Of a DNA stretch of 64,000 nt, positions 56,933-64,000 are shown in pieces. Within the stretch, counting starts at the first letter, position 1. Every line of letters starts with the position of its first letter. Below the pieces are notes generated by a model. It saw only the letters and a list, made by a program, of their open reading frames with translations, was not told the DNA's origin and did no database searches. Origin of the DNA: Phocaeicola paurosaccharolyticus JCM 15092. Lineage in GTDB: Bacteria > Bacteroidota > Bacteroidia > Bacteroidales > Bacteroidaceae. Where the stretch lies: assembly GCF_000613805.1 (NCBI RefSeq), contig NZ_BAJR01000010.1:26937-90936 (forward strand), read 5' to 3'. Made by a program: the position numbers and the translations under genes.

Positions 56933-58462
56933 TTAATTTGAAGAATCAGTTCTGTTTTCCCAGTTCATGGGTAATAGTTCCTTGATATCCATCTTTGATT
57001 CTTTGTATACAGGTAATTTTCTTAAGATATCAGTCATCCATTCTCTTGGATCAACTCCGGCAGCCTTACAGGAACTTATTAAGGAATAAATTATTGCTGC
57101 ACGTACTGCTGATTCGTCATTTCCACAGAAAAGATAGTTTTTCCTGCCGATGGCTAAAGGCCTTATTGCATTTTCTATGAGATTATTGTCTATATTTATC
57201 CTTCCATCATTGACATAACGGGCAAGACGTGGCAGGAGTGTATAATTATATTGTATGGCTTTCCCCATTCTGCTGCCTGGAAGAACTTTTAACCATGCAT
57301 CGCTAAGCCATTTTTCAAATTCACAGATAATTGGATACGCTTCAGTCTTACGTTTGTCTTTCCTTTGATCTGCTGTCATTTTCATATCATCGGCTACACT
57401 CTCGATATGATACAGTTTATTGATATATACAAGGCCTTGTGTGGCTTTCTGATTATCTTCCTCAAGTGCTTCTACAAATTTACGTCGTGCATGAGCCCAG
57501 CATCCATAGAGTGTTATACCTTCAATCTTTTCAAAGTCATCATATACATTATAGCCATCAACTTGTAAATTTCCATGATAACCAAGCAGAAGTCTGTGGG
57601 CTGTAGCCTTGCTTCTTGAACCGAAGTCATAGCTAAAGCATACCGATCCGTGCAATGCGTCTCTCACGCACCACATATAGCCCTTTACCGTACGATGTTT
57701 TTCATTGTCTATCACAGGAATTGTGCTCTCATCAACCTGGATATATTCACTTGAGAGTATCTCTGACTTTAAAATGTCATACAGTGGCTTTATCCTTTCG
57801 CATGTGGCACTGAACCAACCGTTCATGGTAGAGTCATTGAAGACAATGCCACTTTCACGGTACTTTTGGATGACCCTATAGAAAGGAAGGTGATACATAA
57901 ACTTGTCAAGTATGATATCTGTCAGGACAGATGCACCTGCAATGCACTTGTCAACAGGCGCTAACGGCATAGGAGCGATTTCAAAGGCTTTCCTTTCCGG
58001 ACTTTTTATCTGTATATCAGATTTGAGTACATATTTATGGCGTATTATTTTCCTGATGTATACCATTGCCGGTATTCTTTCAAGAGAATCGCTTATTTCG
58101 GGAGCAAGTTCACTGTATTCATCTGCGTTTATTCCTTGCGGATATATATGCTCTTCCTTGACTGGCAGTTTGGATGTATCAAGAGGTTTTCTGGAAGGTT
58201 TCTCCTTTGTCCGACCTATTATCTTGTCTATGTTCTTCTGCTCTGCAGAGACTTCAGCTTCAAGCCTTGCCTTCTCTTCCTCACTCATCTGCTCAGGAAA
58301 CAAATTCAGTTGAAGCTCATCAGGATTAAGCGGAAGGTGTTTCTCGCTCATACTGCCAAAAACTTTCTTACGGAGCCACGCAAGCTGGCTTTCAAGGCTG
58401 CTTACCAAGTTCTTCAGACGTTCATTTTCTTGCTGTAGGGCTATTACTTCCGCTTCTGTCAT
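56933..58462 (-). CDS. IS66 transposase (TnpC)
   Basis: 509 residues. N-terminal leucine-zipper helix (VIALQQENERLKNLVSSLESQL in outline), a zinc-binding/linker domain with DKIIGRTKEKPSRKPL, and the DDE catalytic core: first Asp in EYIQVDESTIPV, second in LQVDGYNVYDDF, Glu in NLIENAIRPLAIGRKN. The usual IS66 C-terminal domain ends it (AAIIYSLISSCKAAGVDPREW). Full length, so the element could be active if tnpA and tnpB are too. Confidence 0.96.
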   Translation of the reverse strand: MTEAEVIALQQENERLKNLVSSLESQLAWLRKKVFGSMSEKHLPLNPDELQLNLFPEQMSEEEKARLEAEVSAEQKNIDKIIGRTKEKPSRKPLDTSKLPVKEEHIYPQGINADEYSELAPEISDSLERIPAMVYIRKIIRHKYVLKSDIQIKSPERKAFEIAPMPLAPVDKCIAGASVLTDIILDKFMYHLPFYRVIQKYRESGIVFNDSTMNGWFSATCERIKPLYDILKSEILSSEYIQVDESTIPVIDNEKHRTVKGYMWCVRDALHGSVCFSYDFGSRSKATAHRLLLGYHGNLQVDGYNVYDDFEKIEGITLYGCWAHARRKFVEALEEDNQKATQGLVYINKLYHIESVADDMKMTADQRKDKRKTEAYPIICEFEKWLSDAWLKVLPGSRMGKAIQYNYTLLPRLARYVNDGRINIDNNLIENAIRPLAIGRKNYLFCGNDESAVRAAIIYSLISSCKAAGVDPREWMTDILRKLPVYKESKMDIKELLPMNWENRTDSSN

Positions 58463-58535
58463 TTTCGTGTTTTATTATAGCACAAATATAATGATAATCA
58501 ACCTATTAAACAAATTTATGTAAATATAATTACTA

Positions 58536-58904
58536 CTATAACTGCATGTTTCTCAGATGCACGAGACGATTCTGACGACTATCTGCCTTTTCCATAATTC
58601 CTTCAACCAAGAGCACAAGATCACGCCATTGCATGACATATGATGAAGAAGTGACAAAAGACAGGTCGGGAAGTGCAAAGGTCCCTCTTTCAAGCATCTT
58701 ACTGTATATTACCATACCTCCCGGTTCCCAATGAAGGAGTTTTATGCGGTTACGATGCTTGTTTATAAAAATGAAAACATCGCCATTATGGGGATTTGCA
58801 CCCATGATATTGGTCACAAGTCCGCTTAATGTATGGAAACTCTTTCTTATATCCGTTGGTTCGCTGAACAGCAGATAACGGTTACTGTCACCCAGGCTAA
58901 ACAT
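58536..58904 (-). CDS. IS66 accessory protein TnpB (Orf2)
   Basis: 122 residues from the ATG at 58904 (MFSLGDSNRYLLFSEPTDIRKSF); the longer frame overlaps tnpA with unlike sequence. It has the IS66 Orf2 signature (PTDIRKSFHTLSGLV, GDVFIFINKHRNRIKLLHWEPGG). The start overlaps the tnpA stop (ATGTTTAG), the coupled arrangement of IS66 elements. Confidence 0.94.
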   Translation of the reverse strand: MFSLGDSNRYLLFSEPTDIRKSFHTLSGLVTNIMGANPHNGDVFIFINKHRNRIKLLHWEPGGMVIYSKMLERGTFALPDLSFVTSSSYVMQWRDLVLLVEGIMEKADSRQNRLVHLRNMQL

Positions 58905-59253
58905 GATGTGTGGCTGATAAGATGATACTTTCGAGTTGAGAGTTGTTAAGCTCGCCATGTATTCTCATGATGGTGCCGTTTGCAGATTGTAATTCAATAT
59001 TTATATTACTACATTTTGTTTCATCTGAGGCTCTTTTCGCATGAGCACATTTTCTAGTAAGATCAGGACAAGGAATGAAATTACCTTTATTCCCTATTTC
59101 TAATAACTCATTATTGTTGTTTTTTACATACTTGCTTTTTGCCTCATAAAAACGCCATGGTGTTATTCCTAATTCTTTCAAACGGTTCTTAAAGCTTACA
59201 TTATTATCTTTGCAATAAAGAACTATGGAAGCTATTTCTTCTTTTGTCATCAT
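58897..59253 (-). CDS. IS66 accessory protein TnpA (Orf1)
   Basis: 118 residues, or 117 from the second ATG at 59250. N-terminal helix-turn-helix (IASIVLYCKDNNVSFKNRLKELGITPWRFYEAK, outline) and a short C-terminal part ending SQLESIILSATHHV. First gene of the element; position and overlap with tnpB support the call. Confidence 0.88.
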   Translation of the reverse strand: MMTKEEIASIVLYCKDNNVSFKNRLKELGITPWRFYEAKSKYVKNNNNELLEIGNKGNFIPCPDLTRKCAHAKRASDETKCSNINIELQSANGTIMRIHGELNNSQLESIILSATHHV

Positions 59254-59333
59254 AATTTTTGTTTTGAGGCAAAAATAAAAAGGAAGTAATTATGATAAAA
59301 GATGCATTTAACCGAAGGCTTACAACTGTTCAA

Positions 59334-59443
59334 CCGATCATGATTCATTGATTCACGGATCATGATTCATTGCTCAACCGATCACGATTCATTGACGAAT
59401 CGATCATGATTGGTTCATTATCCGATCACGACAGGTTTTATTA
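59334..59443. repeat. Five tandem 22-bp repeats (core CGATCATGATTCATTG)
   Basis: Units start at 59334, 59356, 59378, 59400 and 59422, always 22 bp apart: CCGATCATGATTCATTG, CGGATCATGATTCATTG, CCGATCACGATTCATTG, TCGATCATGATTGGTTC, CCGATCACGACAGGTTT. Similarity falls from left to right. GATCATGATC-like dyads lie inside the units. No open frame crosses it on either strand. The IS66 ends only 10 bp before the first unit. Confidence 0.85.
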
Positions 59444-59610
59444 CACTAACCGATAAACAGGATTGTTATTTCAGCTTAGATTCAAAACTTTTTAATTTTA
59501 GAGGCTCACTCCGTAACATTTGAGATTTAACGGATCAATTCCAAAACAACCTAAAATATCCGCTGAGTCTGAAAAAGCAATATAGAAAGTAAATGTAAAT
59601 AAAAGATATA

Positions 59611-59634
59611 GGACAGAAATGGCAATTTCTGCCC
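59611..59634 (-). terminator. Terminator behind the radical SAM genes
   Basis: GGACAGAAAT, 4-base loop, ATTTCTGCCC (one mismatch), followed on the minus strand by TATATCTTTTATTTAC; 7 bp past the stop of the last gene. The rest of 59444-59610 shows no gene; a short frame with no good start ends near 59500. Confidence 0.7.
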
Positions 59635-59640
59635 CATCAA

Positions 59641-61479
59641 TTAAATTTCGGAGTATACTAATGCAAAAGTATTGAATAATGAATTATAAAAACTCAAGAT
59701 GTCATTTAAAGGATTTTGCAAATCTTTGAATGGACTATTCACATTATATATTATATCTTTAATCGTATTTTGACCATTTGCCATTTCCCATAGATAAATA
59801 TGCTTTCCTTTTATCAGAATCTCTTCACCTGCTAAGGTTTCAAAAGTATAGCAGTTTCGATTAATATCAAAATCTAATTCCCAAAGTCCAACAGGATAGA
59901 AGTCTAAATCTATGTTATCAATATTTTTAACTATATATCGTTTCTCAAATAAGTTATAATATGACAAAATAAAAATATAAGAATAAATAGTTACCAACCA
60001 AGAATTTATATCGAAACGAATTCCGTAATTTTTAGAATAATATCTATCATTCATTATACGTCGGTCAATAACCTCTTTACTTAAATTAAATATATTACTT
60101 TTATAAAATTCGACAAACTCTTTATTATAGAAAGAATTCATTCTATCTAATTCATGATAAGATATATATTTAGAATGACATATAATCTCTCTAAATTGAT
60201 GCATGCTTAATTCAAATTCATTATCAATAACCTCTATATTATATTTTTCAGGATTATCACCAATAGGAGTACCTTTGAAAGGAACTAAAAATGAATACTG
60301 AATCTGAGAATTGAAATTAGCTAAATAATGTAACTCTTTTGTAAATTCCAGTGTTTCTAATAAGGTATCTTTAGTTTCCTCTGGGCAACCAAGTATAAGA
60401 TTCCCTGTTATTCGTATGTCTATATCATTGATGGAACCAATTTCTTGAAAAACTCGTTTCAATTCATCTTTTGTGATTTTCTTATTCATTGCATCAAGAA
60501 CCTTTTGGGAACCAGATTCAATTCCCACTTGTAAGATAATCATTCCTGATTCAGCCATAAATCGAACTAGTTCTGGGTGTTTCGCTAATACATTAACTCT
60601 TCCTTCAGCAAACCAATAAAAGTCAAATCTTTCCCTCAACTTATTAATAATCTTACACATCTCAATTATACGAGACTTTGTTGCTGTAAAAGTATCATCA
60701 CCAAATATTATAAATTGACTCTTGGTATTAAGTAATAATGACTCTAAATCTTTATAAATATTTTCTGGACTTCTCATCCGATGCTTTTGTTTTAAGTTAC
60801 CTTCAACACAAAAGATACATTTATATGGACATCCTCTACTACCTACATAAACATTATTCTCTAAATTAATTCTGTAGAGAAAATTATTCACTTCTTGTGT
60901 AGTACAAGAATCAGGGACATGCCAATAGTTAATGTCATTAATTATACTATAATCAAATGTTGGAATCGCATTTAAATCAATAACTTCAATGTCTTTATTT
61001 GAAATAATATGGTTCTGTTCCCTATAAGTAACACCTCCAATATCTTTGAGTGCTCCTGTTTTGTTCAGAAAATAGTCTAATATCTTAACTAATTTGATTT
61101 CCCCTTCATGGCGAATTATAACATCGGCTTTACAATTTTCCATAATTTTTAGATCATTAAAGGATGCTTGTGCACCACCTAATATTATCGGAAGATTAGG
61201 AAACTTTGATTTTATTTCATTAACGACATCGTAAACAAATTTTACATTATCACCATGGGTACTGATTCCAATAGTCCCAATATTTAAGCTCTCGATTTCA
61301 GATAATAAATTTTCAATAGTGTATTCTGGCAATAATTGTAGATTAAATATTTTATAATTGTAGCTAAACTTCTTTAGAACTGCTCCTATAGGATATATAT
61401 ATCCTAAAAATGAGGTCAATTCAAATCCAGAAAAAAAACCATCTAGAAATAATATATCAATTCTTTGCTTTGCTTCCAT
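59641..61479 (-). CDS. B12-binding-type radical SAM enzyme with C-terminal PqqD-like domain
   Basis: 612 residues from the ATG at 61479 (a GTG at 61482 is possible). Residues about 10-145 look like a cobalamin-binding Rossmann domain (TIGISTHGD, LPIILGGAQAS, RHEGE). The radical SAM cluster is C-PYK-C-IF-C at about 217-224 in GSRGCPYKCIFC, with FGDDTF and ILQVGIESGSQ further on, and a helical region follows. Residues about 545-612 (EILIKGKHIYLWEMANGQNTIKDI) resemble the PqqD recognition fold that binds peptide leaders. So it likely modifies a peptide. It starts 5 bp after the stop of the second radical SAM gene. Confidence 0.88.
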   Translation of the reverse strand: MEAKQRIDILFLDGFFSGFELTSFLGYIYPIGAVLKKFSYNYKIFNLQLLPEYTIENLLSEIESLNIGTIGISTHGDNVKFVYDVVNEIKSKFPNLPIILGGAQASFNDLKIMENCKADVIIRHEGEIKLVKILDYFLNKTGALKDIGGVTYREQNHIISNKDIEVIDLNAIPTFDYSIINDINYWHVPDSCTTQEVNNFLYRINLENNVYVGSRGCPYKCIFCVEGNLKQKHRMRSPENIYKDLESLLLNTKSQFIIFGDDTFTATKSRIIEMCKIINKLRERFDFYWFAEGRVNVLAKHPELVRFMAESGMIILQVGIESGSQKVLDAMNKKITKDELKRVFQEIGSINDIDIRITGNLILGCPEETKDTLLETLEFTKELHYLANFNSQIQYSFLVPFKGTPIGDNPEKYNIEVIDNEFELSMHQFREIICHSKYISYHELDRMNSFYNKEFVEFYKSNIFNLSKEVIDRRIMNDRYYSKNYGIRFDINSWLVTIYSYIFILSYYNLFEKRYIVKNIDNIDLDFYPVGLWELDFDINRNCYTFETLAGEEILIKGKHIYLWEMANGQNTIKDIIYNVNSPFKDLQNPLNDILSFYNSLFNTFALVYSEI

Positions 61480-61483
61480 CACT

Positions 61484-63124
61484 TTATACTTTTAACATTC
61501 GTGTATAATTTAACAATCCTAAGCACTCTAGCTGAGAATAAAAATCAAGAATATCTTGCTTGATTATTTCATATGAAAGACTCTCTTGTTCTGCAATTCT
61601 TATTATAATAGTATTGAGAGTCGAGTATCTCTTTGTTTGTTCTACAAATTGAAATTCTAACTGATTTAATAGCCTGATAGCCTGCCCATCTTTACTAAGG
61701 AAAGGATTTATTTGAATAAAGGGTTTATTATCCTTATTATATTCTATCACAGAGTGAAAAACAGGCCTGTATTCTAATATATTGTCAGTAATTTCAAATG
61801 AAAATTTTAATAGTCTATGATTTCTTGTGTTATTATATATACTTACGAGTGGAGTTCTAGTTAAGTAATATGTAAAGATCTGTGTATTTAAACCGAATAA
61901 ATTTATTTCAATTTGTTTTAATTGATTCTGAAAAGACATCTTCGAAATATTCTGCTGCATAAATGATACAAATTGAGAATGGATATATTGCTTTAATGTC
62001 ATCATTTGCTGTCTAGTTATAAACTCTGTATCTTGAGCCTCTCTAGTTTTCTGCAAAATATTATTAGAATAGTACGAGACATTAAATTCGACACATGAAA
62101 CATTATTTAGAATTTCTGAAGAATAATTTATAAGTTCATTTATGGTGTCTATAGATTCATATTTAGAACCAATTATATAATTAATGACAATTGATGGAAT
62201 ACCAATAGATTCTAACTTTTTTAGTGAATGAATTAACTCTGATTTATTATAGGATATATTCAAATCATCTAATATTTGGTCATTAACATGCTCTAAAGGA
62301 ACAAATATCTGTCCTAAATTAGATTTTTTTATATTATTTATTAGCTGCTCATTGTTTACAATTTCAGGTAGAGATTCAGGTAAAATAGTACATGCCCAAG
62401 TGAATTTATTATTTACTAAATTTGTATTTACCAAATACTCAAAAAACATACAGAACTGGTCAAGATCAGAAGTCCAACAATGAGTACCAATTATAAATTT
62501 CTCTAGCTTTAATTGCCCTATTAAATATTCAACTTCATTGACTAAATCTCGGCTATTTCTTGATGAATAAAATGAATTTTTCATATTACAAAAAGAGCAT
62601 AACCTATTACACCCAAACCCCGAATCAATACTTACAGTATAAGGATGAGCTGTTTTATCAATAAAATGCCAATATTCATAAGTATCTATTAATGTTTTAA
62701 TATTTTCTAACTCAATACCTAGTTGCATCTTCTCTAAGATATTGAATAGATTTATTTCATGATTTTGTGTATTATCCCATAATAATAGATCATAATTTGC
62801 AGATAAGGTTATTGATGAATTTTCAGATAGAATAAAAATTTCCGGTATATGACTATCTAAATGTAAATTATAGATATTATTCAAATTAAACAGCTCACCT
62901 CTTATTATGCAAGAATCAGGTTTTAATGCCTCTATCGTTGAATACAATAAAGATTTATTAAAACAATTATCTCTCACATCTATAAAGCAAATATTGACTC
63001 CCTTCTCCTTTAAAACAGTAGCAATCAAAGCTGAATATTGATCAATAACATTTTTTTTATAAAAGTTTTTTGTTAATGAATAATCCCCAATTCCTGTTAA
63101 AATTAAACATGATTTGATTTTCAT
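61484..63124 (-). CDS. Second radical SAM enzyme with degenerate B12 domain and PqqD-like C-terminus
   Basis: 546 residues. The 4Fe-4S ligands are C172, C176 and C179 in GFGCNRLCSFCN. Residues about 5-130 have the length and secondary-structure pattern of a B12-binding domain but lack the Gly-rich signature. The C-terminal 75 residues end with SLSYEIIKQDILDFYSQL, matching the last helix pattern of PqqD-like domains. It differs clearly from the first enzyme in sequence, so it is not a recent duplicate. Possibly the partner that binds the same substrate. It lies 8 bp after lgt, probably in the same transcript. Confidence 0.85.
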   Translation of the reverse strand: MKIKSCLILTGIGDYSLTKNFYKKNVIDQYSALIATVLKEKGVNICFIDVRDNCFNKSLLYSTIEALKPDSCIIRGELFNLNNIYNLHLDSHIPEIFILSENSSITLSANYDLLLWDNTQNHEINLFNILEKMQLGIELENIKTLIDTYEYWHFIDKTAHPYTVSIDSGFGCNRLCSFCNMKNSFYSSRNSRDLVNEVEYLIGQLKLEKFIIGTHCWTSDLDQFCMFFEYLVNTNLVNNKFTWACTILPESLPEIVNNEQLINNIKKSNLGQIFVPLEHVNDQILDDLNISYNKSELIHSLKKLESIGIPSIVINYIIGSKYESIDTINELINYSSEILNNVSCVEFNVSYYSNNILQKTREAQDTEFITRQQMMTLKQYIHSQFVSFMQQNISKMSFQNQLKQIEINLFGLNTQIFTYYLTRTPLVSIYNNTRNHRLLKFSFEITDNILEYRPVFHSVIEYNKDNKPFIQINPFLSKDGQAIRLLNQLEFQFVEQTKRYSTLNTIIIRIAEQESLSYEIIKQDILDFYSQLECLGLLNYTRMLKV

Positions 63125-63132
63125 AATACTTT

Positions 63133-63972
63133 CTATGATTTATTTATTTTAGCATGTGCTCGTTTTATGATTATGATAGTCCCTGCGATAATAAAAGGAA
63201 GGCTGAGTAACTGTCCCATATCAATAAAGAAAGTTTCTCTCATAAAAACTTCAAACGACTCTTGCACTTCTTTAAAATATTCTATTATAAAACGAGATAA
63301 GAATATAAAAAAGATTGAAATACCAAAAATTACACCCGATTGATATTTATCTTTTATTATAAAATAGAAACGGTATAAAACAAGAAATATAATTAGATAG
63401 ATAAATGCTTCATACAATTGAGCTGGATGTCTTGCTGCATTATCTATTTTCATAAAAACAATACCCCATGGGGCACTTGTAGGTTCACCTATGATCTCAG
63501 AATTAAAAAAGTTTCCTACTCGGATAAAAAAGCCAGTAAGGGGAGCGACTAATGCCAATTTATCAAATGTATCCCATATACATACTCTTTTCTTTTTAGA
63601 GTATAATAATATAGAAATTATAATACCTATAGCCCCTCCGTGACTTGCTAATCCTGCATAACCTGTTAGGTGATAATTGCCTAAAGCATCCTTAGAAATT
63701 GGCAGTAGCATTTCCAATGGATGTGACAAAAAATAAGACGGATCATAGAAAAAACAATGCCCTAGTCTTGCTCCAATAATTACACCAAACACAATATATA
63801 AAAACAAGCTATCTAATAAATCCTCTGATTGCTTTTCTTTTTTATATATTGATTTTAGTACAAGCCATCCAGCAGCGACTCCAATAGCCCAGCACAACCC
63901 ATAATATCTCAATTGAAAACTTCCTAGTTCTAAAAAAATGGGATCATTATTCCATACGATAGATAAATTCAT
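63133..63972 (-). CDS. lgt: Prolipoprotein diacylglyceryl transferase
   Basis: 279 residues, seven membrane segments. Lgt signatures are intact: YYGLCWAIG near the start, GARLGHCFFYDP, GLASHGGAIG, RVGNFFNSEIIGEPT, HPAQLYEA and FIIEYFKE. The enzyme attaches diacylglycerol from phosphatidylglycerol to the lipobox Cys of prolipoproteins in the inner membrane. It could be the housekeeping copy or a second, cluster-specific one; its close linkage to two radical SAM genes is unusual. Starts with ATG at 63972, 28 bp from the right edge. Confidence 0.96.
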   Translation of the reverse strand: MNLSIVWNNDPIFLELGSFQLRYYGLCWAIGVAAGWLVLKSIYKKEKQSEDLLDSLFLYIVFGVIIGARLGHCFFYDPSYFLSHPLEMLLPISKDALGNYHLTGYAGLASHGGAIGIIISILLYSKKKRVCIWDTFDKLALVAPLTGFFIRVGNFFNSEIIGEPTSAPWGIVFMKIDNAARHPAQLYEAFIYLIIFLVLYRFYFIIKDKYQSGVIFGISIFFIFLSRFIIEYFKEVQESFEVFMRETFFIDMGQLLSLPFIIAGTIIIIKRAHAKINKS

Positions 63973-64000
63973 TTTATTTATTTTTTTGTTTAAGATATAA

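Larger units (their letters stand above)
56823..59323 (-). mobile_element. Complete IS66-family insertion sequence
   Basis: 2501 bp bounded by inverted repeats GTAAGCCTTCGGT (left, 56823) and ACCGAAGGCTTAC (right, ending 59323), identical over at least 13 bases. It carries the three standard genes tnpA, tnpB and tnpC, all intact. TGTTCAA occurs 2-3 bp outside each end (56814-56820 and 59327-59333) and may be the eroded target duplication; an exact 8-bp duplication is not seen. Confidence 0.92.

Noticed and set aside
56814..59333. TGTTCAA as the target-site duplication of the IS66
   Set aside because: It is 7 bp, not directly adjacent to the recognised inverted repeats, and nearly palindromic, so it cannot be separated from an extended inverted repeat. 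Mentioned only as possible.
59334..59443. CRISPR array
   Set aside because: The 22-bp units are directly adjacent without spacers and no cas genes are present.
59480..59640. Short minus-strand frames downstream of the radical SAM genes as possible precursor peptides
   Set aside because: One (MGQKLPFLSYIF…) is only 28 codons and hydrophobic throughout; another, ending LGCFGIDPLNLKCYGVSL, has no start codon and crosses the terminator. Neither has a leader/core organisation.

Overview
The window reads as an ordinary chromosomal segment of a low-GC member of the Bacteroidales (phylum Bacteroidota), probably close to Bacteroidaceae. The lineage markers are a FecI/FecR/SusC trans-envelope signalling set, a GldH lipoprotein, RicT with a long Asn-rich tail, a MurF-alanine racemase fusion, a NuoCD fusion in a complex I operon without nuoE, nuoF or nuoG, promoters of the TAnnTTTG type, and a tmRNA whose tag reads GNESYALAA. 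No rRNA, tRNA, CRISPR array or prophage was seen.

Layout. 1-3.1 kb: SusC receptor (cut by the window edge), FecR anti-sigma and ECF sigma factor. 3.5-4 kb: ssrA. 4-6.7 kb: guaD, manA and a periplasmic thioredoxin. 6.9-11.3 kb: a beta-helix surface lipoprotein paired with a TonB-dependent receptor. 11.5 kb: threonine aldolase. 12.8-22.5 kb: the eleven-subunit complex I operon (ten genes because C and D are fused). 23-26 kb: trkA and dxs. 26.4-34.4 kb: a GSCFA protein, murF-alr, an SGNH hydrolase, DoxX and a large Dna2-like nuclease-helicase. 34.5-38.6 kb: a hexuronate-type MFS permease with a very clear promoter and upstream direct repeats, and a PiT phosphate permease. 38.8-46 kb: purH followed by the cell-shape operon mreBCD-mrdA-rodA. 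46-50 kb: metF-holB-ricT-gldH. 50-56.7 kb: a more accessory stretch (periplasmic phospholipase D, DUF5131, MFS exporter, AraC regulator, VOC protein, small lipoprotein and the remains of its duplicate). 56.8-59.3 kb: a complete IS66 element. 59.3-64 kb: five exact-period 22-bp repeats, then two consecutive radical SAM enzymes each ending in a PqqD-like segment, and lgt.

Four genes (trkA, mrdA, the MFS exporter and the SGNH hydrolase) are each broken by a one-base change in a homopolymer, and restoring that base gives normal full-length proteins. Because mrdA encodes an essential penicillin-binding protein in a rod-shape operon, base-calling errors in the assembly are a better explanation than four separate pseudogenes, although the T8 tract in the SGNH signal peptide could also be a slippage switch.

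The best candidate for an undescribed system is at the right edge: lgt followed by two tandem B12-type radical SAM proteins with C-terminal PqqD-like recognition domains, in visibly more AT-rich DNA, beside an IS66 and a 22-bp repeat array. This looks like part of a peptide- or lipoprotein-modifying cluster that continues beyond the window; no convincing precursor gene is visible inside it.
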